Positions 7,440-12,295 of a DNA stretch of 12,295 nt are shown here, one piece after another. The position numbers and the translations under genes were made by a program. The stretch is taken from NCBI GenBank assembly GCA_035315685.1, contig DATFXR010000004.1, forward strand, positions 1 to 12,295. Reading direction: 5' to 3'. Below the pieces are notes generated by a model, which was given only the letters and a program-made list of their open reading frames with translations, made no database searches and was not told where the DNA came from. This stretch comes from QHWK01 sp035315685 (lineage in GTDB: Bacteria; Acidobacteriota; Vicinamibacteria; Vicinamibacterales; CAVVIG01). Position 1 is the stretch's first letter. The number at the start of each line of letters is the position of its first letter.

Positions 7440-9005
7440 CTAGTTAGGCAGACCAGCCCTCTCCAGCGCACCGAAGAAATGGTCGTGGTCCTTTTTGTAC
7501 TTGAACGCTCCCAGTGATTTGGCGGTTCCGGAGATGGTGAACGCGGGATCCAATCGAAGCGCTTCGGCCGCCTCGGATCGCGCTTCGTCAGCGTGGCCCA
7601 GTTGCGTGAGGATCATCGCTAGCAACACGTGTCCCCACGGTCGCGTTGGCGCCTGTACGACAAAATCGCGCGTGATTGCAAACGCTTCCGCGTATTCCGC
7701 GAGCATGAACAATGCGACCCCGAGGAAGTACGACGGTAGCGGTCCATGGAACGGATCGAGCCGCATCGAATTCCGTAGCACCTGGACCGCACGGTTGGAA
7801 TCCCCAGCCGGGACAAGGGCCCAGCCAAAGCGCCAGTCGGCGTAGTTCGGATTGAGCACGACGGCCCGTTCGAACTCAGCAATAGACGCATCGTGCTGAT
7901 GCAGCCACGTGAACACGAATCCCAGGACGGCATGGGCCTCGGGCAATTGCGGATCGAATTCTACTGCCTTGCGCGCCAGCTGGAGCGCGCGATCGAGAGC
8001 AGCAGGATTGAGATGGTCGCTGTCTAGATTGTTCACCCAGGCCGTGTTGTAGGTGTCCGCGAGGAGTGCATATGAGCGGGCGTACGTCGGGTCGATCGCG
8101 AGCGACCTTTCAACGAGCCGACGGGCCTCATAGATGTCCTTGATATTGAACGACCGGAACGTAAACGCGTCAAAGGCTTCTGCGGCCTGTAGGTAGCAGT
8201 CGTATGCCTGCCAACTCGCAGGCGGCTTCGCGCGAGCGCGCTCGGCTTCTGCCTTCCGCACGTGCGCCGTCAGGATCACCGCGATGCTCCTCACGACGTC
8301 GTCTTGAACCTCGAACACATCTTCGAGGGTGCGGTCGTACTTCTCGGCCCAGCGGTGTGCCCCAGTTTGGGCATCGATCAGCTGCGCCGAGATTCTTAGA
8401 CGATCACTGGACCGTCTCACGCTGCCCTCGAGCACGTAGTGCACGCCCAGTTCGCGGCCGACTTGACGGACGTCGACAACCTTGCCTTTGTACTGGAAGC
8501 TCGAATTGCGCGCGATCACGAACAGTTCACTGGACTGCGAGAGCGCGGTGATGACGTCCTCCACCACACCGTCCGCAAAATACTCTTGTTCAGGATCAGC
8601 GCTCAGGTTGGCAAATGGGAGAACAGCGATCGACGGTTTCTCGGGAAGATCAATCGCGCTGCGCGCCACGGCTAAGTCTTCGCCGGCAGCGCCAGAATCT
8701 TCCCGAACCGCACCGACAAAGCGAAAGCCCTTTCGCGGCAGGGTCTTGATCAGGCGCTGCTCCGCGCCGCTGTCACCAATGGCGCCGCGCGCCACATTCA
8801 TGCGTGTGGTCAGGGCCGCGTCGGACACAAAGCGCTGGTCCCATACCGCAGCGATCAAATCGTCCTTGCTCACCACTCGCTCGCGGTTGCGAAGCAGATA
8901 CTCGAGAAGGTCGAACACCTGCGGCGCCACCGAGACGGTGTGATCCCCGCGACGCAGCTCGCGCCGGCCGACGTCCATGACGCAGTCCCCGAACAGGTAA
9001 CGCAC
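7440..9005 (-). CDS. Winged-helix / FlgO-like / TPR regulator (CadC-like, soluble)
   Basis: The product is 521 residues from the GTG at 9005, chosen because AGGAGG at 9015-9020 lies 9 bases upstream; the frame opens at a TTG at 9041 without such a site. Residues 1-100 form an OmpR/CadC-type winged helix (APQVFDLLEYLLRNRERVVS, DLIAAVWDQRFV, the recognition helix ALTTRMNVARGAIGD, the wing RLIKTLPRKGFRFVG). Residues 121-250 match the FlgO/TolB-like domain often fused to adenylate cyclases (PSIAVLPFANLSADPEQEYF, ADGVVEDVITALSQ, HYVLEGSVRRSSDRLRISAQ, WAEKYDRTLEDVFEVQD). Residues about 265-515 are TPR-like helical pairs (AHAVLGFVFTWLHQHDASIAEFERAV; DEARSEAAEALRLDP). No transmembrane segment is evident, unlike classical CadC, so it should be cytosolic. 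It is divergent from the Dabb-hydrolase-CMD operon across a 170-base gap and is a plausible regulator of it. The effector is unknown. Confidence 0.88.
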   Translation of the reverse strand: MRYLFGDCVMDVGRRELRRGDHTVSVAPQVFDLLEYLLRNRERVVSKDDLIAAVWDQRFVSDAALTTRMNVARGAIGDSGAEQRLIKTLPRKGFRFVGAVREDSGAAGEDLAVARSAIDLPEKPSIAVLPFANLSADPEQEYFADGVVEDVITALSQSSELFVIARNSSFQYKGKVVDVRQVGRELGVHYVLEGSVRRSSDRLRISAQLIDAQTGAHRWAEKYDRTLEDVFEVQDDVVRSIAVILTAHVRKAEAERARAKPPASWQAYDCYLQAAEAFDAFTFRSFNIKDIYEARRLVERSLAIDPTYARSYALLADTYNTAWVNNLDSDHLNPAALDRALQLARKAVEFDPQLPEAHAVLGFVFTWLHQHDASIAEFERAVVLNPNYADWRFGWALVPAGDSNRAVQVLRNSMRLDPFHGPLPSYFLGVALFMLAEYAEAFAITRDFVVQAPTRPWGHVLLAMILTQLGHADEARSEAAEALRLDPAFTISGTAKSLGAFKYKKDHDHFFGALERAGLPN

Positions 9006-9014
9006 TCGGCCGTC

Positions 9015-9020
9015 CCTCCT
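9015..9020 (-). promoter_or_regulatory. Shine-Dalgarno fixing the GTG start of the regulator
   Basis: Minus-strand AGGAGG ends 9 bases before GTG at 9005-9003. It decides the start against the upstream TTG at 9041, which lies on the wrong side of this site. Confidence 0.75.
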
Positions 9021-9162
9021 ACGACATCGACACCGTGTCAACTATGCCACGTGCTGACAAGAAGATGACCTGTCGGTGAGAAAAATGTGAGCTGCCGGTT
9101 AAGCAGCGTTACCCGATGGATCGCTACGCTTCCTGACAGGCGGTGATGACGCCGCCGCAAAC

Positions 9163-9169
9163 AAGGAGG
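9163..9169 (+). promoter_or_regulatory. Shine-Dalgarno fixing the GTG start of the Dabb gene
   Basis: AAGGAGG ends 6 bases before GTG at 9176. The frame is open upstream to 9143 with no ribosome site, so the GTG is preferred. Confidence 0.8.
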
Positions 9170-9175
9170 CACGCT

Positions 9176-9586
9176 GTGATTTATCACCAAGTCCGTTTCG
9201 CTCTGAGGCCAGCCGCTCCCAAGGATCAGGTTGATGCCGCGCTCGAATTGATGCGCAGGCTTGGCAGAGAGCTCGACGTGGTCGAATCTTTTTGCGTGGG
9301 TCGCGACTTCGGAGGAGAGTTCACCGTCGGCGCCCTCTATGTCCTGAGGGACATCAAAGGATATGAGACGTACATGAACGCCCCGCTCCATCTGCAAATC
9401 GATCGCGCCGGCTTGCCCCTCGTGAGCAACATGATCTCGCAGGACCTGACCGACGATGACGATCCGGCAATTGGCGACAAGATCGCCGAGATCCACCGGA
9501 AGCGCTACGCGACGCACGCCGATGTGGCCGGCCTCGTCGGGAGTCTCGGGACGTACGAGGGCAGTGGCGTTCCAAAGAAGGCGTAA
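9176..9586 (+). CDS. Dabb (stress-responsive A/B barrel)-domain protein
   Basis: The product is 136 residues from GTG at 9176. The first 90 or so residues fit the dimeric alpha-beta barrel Dabb family (PF07876): the opening IYHQVRFALRP with the conserved His, a helix (KDQVDAALELMRRLGRELD), a strand (ESFCVGRDFGGE), a YVLRDIKGYETYMNAPLH block that is the usual VxFxDxxALxxYxxHPxH motif in altered form, and LPLVSNMISQDL. A C-terminal extension of about 45 residues (DDDDPAIGDKIAEIHRKRYA and onward) goes beyond the usual 95-110-residue domain. Dabb proteins include cyclases of aromatic or terpenoid precursors such as olivetolic acid cyclase, but many have unknown roles. It is the first gene of a tight operon, 22 bases before the alpha/beta hydrolase. 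The specific reaction is not known. Confidence 0.72.
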   Translation: MIYHQVRFALRPAAPKDQVDAALELMRRLGRELDVVESFCVGRDFGGEFTVGALYVLRDIKGYETYMNAPLHLQIDRAGLPLVSNMISQDLTDDDDPAIGDKIAEIHRKRYATHADVAGLVGSLGTYEGSGVPKKA

Positions 9587-9608
9587 CAACGGCATCGAGG
9601 CCACGACC

Positions 9609-10871
9609 ATGAAGCTGAGTTCTGATAGCACGTTTCATTTCAACCTCCTGCGCTGGCTCGGCACGGCGCCCTACCATGGGGTTGACGTCGCAGAAGTGCT
9701 GGACGTGGCGGATCGGATCACGCCCGGCGACTTCGAGAGTTGGCACCGCGAGTTCCTGGCACTCGCCCAGCAGGTGGCAGCCGAAGGTGCACGGTCAGAT
9801 CGCGCGTCGTCGATCACCGTGCGCGACCGGGCGTTCCGCGCGGCGTCGTACTACCGCGCCGCCGACTTCTTTCTGCACGGCACACCGGACGATCCACGGA
9901 TCGACGGCACGTGGGCGTCGGCCACGGCGCTGTTCAATCAGGCCATCGCGCATCTGGCACCGGCTGCTGAACGCCTGACCATCCAGGCCGACGACTTTAC
10001 GGTTCCGGCGATTTTCTACCGTGCGCGAGCCGACCGTCTCCCGCGACCCACGATCCTGATGTGCAACGGCTTCGACGGGAGTCAGGAAGAGATGTTGCAC
10101 ATCTCCGGGTTGGCGGCGCTGGAACGCGGCTTCAACGTGCTCACGTTCGAGGGGCCCGGCCAGCCGACCGTCGTCCGCGAGCAGGGCCTCGGTTTCCGTC
10201 ACGATTGGGAGCGGGTCGTGACACCGGTTGTAGACCATTGCGAAGCCATTCCGGAGATCGACGCGCGGCAGATCGCGTTGCTCGGTCTGTCATTCGGCGG
10301 TTATCTCGCGCCGCGAGCGGCCGCCTTCGAACTGCGGATTCGGGCGGTGGCCGCCATCGATGGTTTGTTCAACGGCCACGAAGCCGTGCTCAGTCTCCTG
10401 AGCCCTGAGCTCACGGGCCTGTTGGCCCAGCGCGACGCCGACGGCTTCAACGCCGCAGCTCATGTGGCGATGAAAACCGACGGAGGCTTCCGCTGGTACA
10501 TTGAACAGGCATTGTGGTCGTTTCGCGTGGCCACGCCGTACGAGTTCTTCGAACATTCCCGCGCCTACACGCTCGATGGCGTCGCTGATCGGATTAAGTG
10601 CCCAGTGGTCGTCTGCCAGGCTGCGGGCGAGCATTTCAATCCCGGCCAAGCCGAGAAACTGGCCGCCGCATTGGGCGACCGCGCGACGCTTCGTTCGTTT
10701 ACCGCGGCGGAATCGGCCGCCTATCATTCGCACATCGGTGCCTTCGTACTCATGAACGGGTTTGTGTTGGATTGGTTCAGCGAGATGCTGGGTGCGTCGG
10801 CCCCCGGTCAGCCGGCCGCTGATCATCGCGGCCGCCACGAACAACCGAAGGCCGATGGTGTCGGGCGATGA
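9609..10871 (+). CDS. Alpha/beta hydrolase, dihydropseudooxynicotine-hydrolase/FrsA-like group
   Basis: The product is 420 residues from ATG at 9609, with a weak GAGG at 9597-9600. The frame is open back to 9456 but overlaps the Dabb gene there. The first 120 residues are a helical lid domain (FHFNLLRWLGTAPYHGVD, DFESWHREFLALAQQVA, AASYYRAADFFLHGTPDDPR), typical of two-domain hydrolases such as 2,6-dihydropseudooxynicotine hydrolase. The hydrolase core shows PTILMCNGFDGSQEEMLHIS (oxyanion strand), GFNVLTFEGPGQ and the nucleophile elbow LGLSFGGYLAPR with Ser228. The acid position (GEHFNPGQ) has Glu341 where Asp is more usual, and His373 (AYHSHIGA) fits the catalytic His. No signal peptide, so cytosolic. 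Its group cleaves C-C or ester bonds of ketones and polyketide-like compounds; the substrate here is unknown. It ends in a 4-base ATGA overlap with the next gene, implying translational coupling. Confidence 0.85.
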   Translation: MKLSSDSTFHFNLLRWLGTAPYHGVDVAEVLDVADRITPGDFESWHREFLALAQQVAAEGARSDRASSITVRDRAFRAASYYRAADFFLHGTPDDPRIDGTWASATALFNQAIAHLAPAAERLTIQADDFTVPAIFYRARADRLPRPTILMCNGFDGSQEEMLHISGLAALERGFNVLTFEGPGQPTVVREQGLGFRHDWERVVTPVVDHCEAIPEIDARQIALLGLSFGGYLAPRAAAFELRIRAVAAIDGLFNGHEAVLSLLSPELTGLLAQRDADGFNAAAHVAMKTDGGFRWYIEQALWSFRVATPYEFFEHSRAYTLDGVADRIKCPVVVCQAAGEHFNPGQAEKLAAALGDRATLRSFTAAESAAYHSHIGAFVLMNGFVLDWFSEMLGASAPGQPAADHRGRHEQPKADGVGR

Positions 10872-11452
10872 GCGGCAGGCTTCCTTCACTCACGCCAGCG
10901 GATCTCGACGAGGCGCAGCACACTCTGTACGACAGCCTTGCCGCGAACGAGATCCCGTGGGCAGAAAGTGCCGGCGTCCAGGCAAGGACATTAGACGGGC
11001 CACTGCTCGGTCCGTTCAATCCGCTGTTGTTCAGTCCTGTCTTGGCGACTGCGCAACTTGGATTACTCCGCGCGGAGAAGATCGGAACATCGTTGTCTCG
11101 CCGAGTCCACGAGATAGTGGTACTGACAGTTGGTTCAGAATGGCAGGCGGAATACGAATTGTACGCACACAGCGCGCTGGGTAAAATCGCGGGACTGTCG
11201 GACGTCGTTATTCGCGCGCTGGCTTCGAGCCAGCTCCCCGCCTTTGACTCGGAAGAAGATGCCCGCGCGCACGCTTTTGCTCGGCAGCTCGCCCACAATC
11301 ATCGCGTTGATGAAGAGACGTACGAACGGGCCCTTCAGACCTTCGGCTCGAAGGGCGTGGTCGACATCGTGATGCTCGTTGGGCTGTACGTGACGGTCTG
11401 CGCCATCATCAACGCCTTCGAGATTCCGTCACCGCGAACCGTGGCTGGGTGA
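10868..11452 (+). CDS. Carboxymuconolactone-decarboxylase-family (AhpD-fold) protein
   Basis: The product is 194 residues starting at the ATG that overlaps the hydrolase stop (10868-10871). Core motifs are GPLLGPFNPLLFSPVLATAQ, LSRRVHEIVVLTVGSEWQAE followed by YELYAHSALGKIAGLS, and the C-terminal helix FGSKGVVDIVMLVGLYVT, typical of PF02627. In the motif, Glu91, Glu95, Glu97 and His101 can be seen. Both positions where AhpD has its redox Cys pair are non-Cys (YELY), so peroxidase activity is unlikely and a role closer to the gamma-carboxymuconolactone decarboxylase branch, or a binding function, is more likely. Placement after a Dabb protein and a hydrolase suggests a shared pathway for a cyclic or aromatic compound. 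That pathway is inference and the substrate is unknown. Confidence 0.85.
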   Translation: MSGRLPSLTPADLDEAQHTLYDSLAANEIPWAESAGVQARTLDGPLLGPFNPLLFSPVLATAQLGLLRAEKIGTSLSRRVHEIVVLTVGSEWQAEYELYAHSALGKIAGLSDVVIRALASSQLPAFDSEEDARAHAFARQLAHNHRVDEETYERALQTFGSKGVVDIVMLVGLYVTVCAIINAFEIPSPRTVAG

Positions 11453-11698
11453 CAGTTCCGCGCGCGGCGTTCGGTGATCGACTGGCCATCGGAGCCTGTG
11501 TCGAATCGCCGGAACGTCGTTGGGCCTCGCTTACCAACGTCACGCAGCATTGAACGGCGAGTCCGACCGAGTCGCGGAACATGATCGTAGTTCGCCAGTC
11601 GTGCTCTGACCAAACCGGCCCGCCAGTCTCTCGAGCGATGAGTTCTGGAGTGAAATCACCCTACGCTGGGAGTTGTTGCAAACAAAGGTGATTTTCTG

Positions 11699-11726
11699 TG
11701 GCTGGGAGGCAGGGATTCGAACCCGG
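11699..11726 (-). other. 3' fragment of tRNA-Gln (likely old attachment site)
   Basis: Read on the minus strand, 11726 to 11699 gives CCGGG-TTCGAAT-CCCTG, a T-arm with one mismatch. It continues with CCTCCCA for the 3' acceptor strand, discriminator G73 and encoded CCA at 11701-11699. An acceptor ending in CCCA followed by GCCA predicts U1-A72, the hallmark of bacterial tRNA-Gln. The sequence further 5' on the minus strand has no matching anticodon loop, D-arm or TGGGAGG acceptor, so this is only a 3' piece. Such fragments are left where an element integrated into the 3' end of a tRNA gene. Confidence 0.65.
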
Positions 11727-11774
11727 ACGCGCACGGTCACGCACGGCGGCGATCTGTCTAGCGCGGGTTCAAAT
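11714..11774. repeat. Imperfect inverted repeat built on the tRNA T-arm
   Basis: GATTCGAACCCG plus GCGC (11714-11731, with a 3-base GAC bulge) is mirrored by GCGCGGGTTCAAATC at 11760-11774, whose reverse complement is GATTTGAACCCGCGC. The two arms flank about 28 bases. One arm is the T-arm of the tRNA-Gln fragment; the other is a T-arm-like copy in opposite orientation. It could be core sites left by integration or an inverted duplication. Confidence 0.45.
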
Positions 11775-11887
11775 CGAGTCGAGTGACAGACGCCACTCGA
11801 AGTGGTTTGCTCTGAGTGATTTAGAGAAGGGGCTTTGCGGGGCCCGCAACACACTTCGACTGCCTGGCCTTCGCCGGTTGCTCTGAA

Positions 11888-11901
11888 AGTTTAGCTAAAC
11901 T
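11888..11901. promoter_or_regulatory. Perfect 14-bp palindrome before the TfoX-like gene
   Basis: AGTTTAGCTAAACT is a perfect palindrome ending 7 bases before the ATG at 11909. An AT-rich dyad so close to a start in this GC-rich DNA looks like a repressor operator overlapping the translation start. Similar TTTAG-type dyads are found before ArsR-type operons, but no regulator gene is visible in the window. No Shine-Dalgarno is present, so the transcript may be leaderless. Confidence 0.5.
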
Positions 11902-11908
11902 AAGCGCG

Positions 11909-12295
11909 ATGCCAAATGCCTCATCTCGATCACGGGCCCCATCAGCGGCGCCAGACCCTGAGCTGATTCGGGCGGTCCGCTCTGCGCTATCCGGCGTCAA
12001 AGGGGTTACGGAAGTCAAGATGTTCGGCGGCATCGGTTTCATGCTCAACCGCAATCTGCTCGTCGGCGCGTCGAAACGCGGCCTCCTGTTGCGCGTGGGT
12101 AAGGATCGGCAATCGCAAGCGCTCGCCCAACCGAGCACGCGCCCAATGGCAATGCGCGGGCGGGTGATGGACGGCTATGTCTACGTGGATCCGCCCCTGG
12201 CAGCCGGCGCGGTGCGTCGGTGGGTGGAGATGGCGAGCGCGTACGTGCGGACGCTGCCGCCCAAGACGAAGGCGAAGCGCAGCCGCCAAGACAAA
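11909..12295 (+). CDS. TfoX N-terminal-domain protein, right-edge partial
   Basis: The frame is open from ATG at 11909 to the end of the window (129 codons) with no stop seen, so the 3' end is cut. After a Ser/Ala/Pro-rich lead of about 15 residues come LIRAVRSALSGVKGVTEVKM, FGGIGFMLNRNLLVG, GLLLRVGKDR, TRPMAMRGRVMDGYVYVDP and AVRRWVEMASAYVRTLPP. These match the TfoX_N fold (PF04993), which usually covers about 100 residues: the KMFGG motif and the RPMxMxGRxMxGYVYV block are both typical. The closing Lys/Arg-rich tail (KTKAKRSRQDK) suggests the C-terminus is near. Stand-alone TfoX_N proteins of this kind are not the competence regulator itself and have no settled function. The start is preceded by a perfect palindrome rather than a Shine-Dalgarno. 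Confidence 0.82.
   Translation, partial: MPNASSRSRAPSAAPDPELIRAVRSALSGVKGVTEVKMFGGIGFMLNRNLLVGASKRGLLLRVGKDRQSQALAQPSTRPMAMRGRVMDGYVYVDPPLAAGAVRRWVEMASAYVRTLPPKTKAKRSRQDK

Larger units (their letters stand above)
9006..9175. promoter_or_regulatory. Divergent promoter/operator region
   Basis: The 170 bases separate the regulator and the three-gene operon and should hold both promoters. Visible dyads are GACAC-C-GTGTC at 9029-9039, GCTGC/GCAGC at 9091-9107 (7-base loop) and GGCGGTG/CGCCGCC at 9139-9156 (4-base loop, one T-G pair). The last sits just before the Shine-Dalgarno of the first operon gene and could form a leader hairpin. No clear sigma-70 boxes are seen. The role as operator is inferred from position only. 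Confidence 0.45.
11453..11908. other. Gene-poor gap with tRNA relic and repeats
   Basis: No protein gene is supportable in these 456 bases. They contain a tRNA-Gln 3' fragment, an inverted repeat based on it, a 7-bp hairpin (TCGAGTG at 11779-11785 with CACTCGA at 11794-11800), an 8-bp inverted pair AAATCACC/GGTGATTT (11653-11660 and 11687-11694), and a palindrome near 11888. The part around 11640-11700 is clearly AT-richer than its surroundings. Taken together it looks like an integration or excision scar. Confidence 0.5.

Noticed and set aside
9036..9041. TTGACA on the minus strand upstream of the regulator
   Set aside because: A -10 box at normal distance would overlap the Shine-Dalgarno of the GTG at 9005, leaving no room for a usable leader.
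9456..9608. Upstream extension of the alpha/beta hydrolase
   Set aside because: It overlaps the Dabb coding sequence by 131 bases and has an Arg-rich shadow composition; the ATG at 9609 with GAGG fits better.
9038..9631. 197-codon minus-strand open frame opposite the Dabb gene
   Set aside because: Antisense to a well-supported gene with a strong ribosome binding site; its translation shows no known family pattern.
11335..11613. 92-codon minus-strand frame at the end of the CMD gene
   Set aside because: Mostly antisense to the CMD gene, without a ribosome site or family pattern.
11699..11800. Complete tRNA gene
   Set aside because: Only the T-arm, 3' acceptor strand and CCA fit; no anticodon loop, D-arm or 5' acceptor strand could be placed upstream on the minus strand.

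Overview
This window looks like a piece of a high-GC genome from the Acidobacteriota, most likely of the Vicinamibacteria type. That placement is inferred from gene content: a DUF4159 protein, an amidating-lyase-like beta-propeller, a multi-BACON secreted protein, remnants of an ADOP-type permease and of a phosphotriesterase-like hydrolase, and a winged-helix/TPR regulator. No rRNA or other phylogenetic marker is present, so it is not proven.

Layout from left to right. Positions 1-281 hold the 5' end of a minus-strand secreted beta-propeller gene with a strong ribosome binding site. A short stretch resembling the tail of an IS3-type transposase OrfA follows. Positions 572-1390 encode a secreted DUF4159 protein. 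Positions 1406-2330 are a graveyard of two minus-strand gene fragments fused end to end: the C-terminus of a phosphotriesterase-family protein and a multiply frameshifted piece of an ADOP/MacB-type permease. Positions 2389-6144 carry one very large, intact minus-strand gene for a secreted protein of about 1251 residues. It has a lyase-like or hydrolase-like N-terminal half, a polyproline linker, four tandem BACON domains and a C-terminal adhesive-looking module.

Positions 6404-7224 are mobile-element debris: an integrase-core transposase fragment with one frameshift, joined in frame to an internally deleted serine recombinase. Positions 7440-9005 encode a soluble winged-helix/FlgO-like/TPR regulator. 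It is transcribed divergently from a tight three-gene operon (9176-11452) made of a Dabb-fold protein, an alpha/beta hydrolase of the dihydropseudooxynicotine-hydrolase/FrsA-like group and a carboxymuconolactone-decarboxylase-family protein. This is the best candidate here for a poorly described system. The three families suggest processing of a cyclic or aromatic (polyketide-like or quinone-like) compound, with the divergent regulator as a plausible controller.

Positions 11453-11908 have no protein gene but contain a recognisable 3' fragment of a minus-strand tRNA-Gln (T-arm, acceptor arm and CCA), an imperfect inverted repeat built on its T-arm, and a perfect 14-bp palindrome just upstream of the last gene. 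That gene is a TfoX N-terminal-domain protein running off the right edge. The tRNA fragment and the three sets of element or gene debris show that this stretch has been repeatedly hit by insertion and deletion. No CRISPR array, complete insertion sequence, complete tRNA or rRNA was seen.
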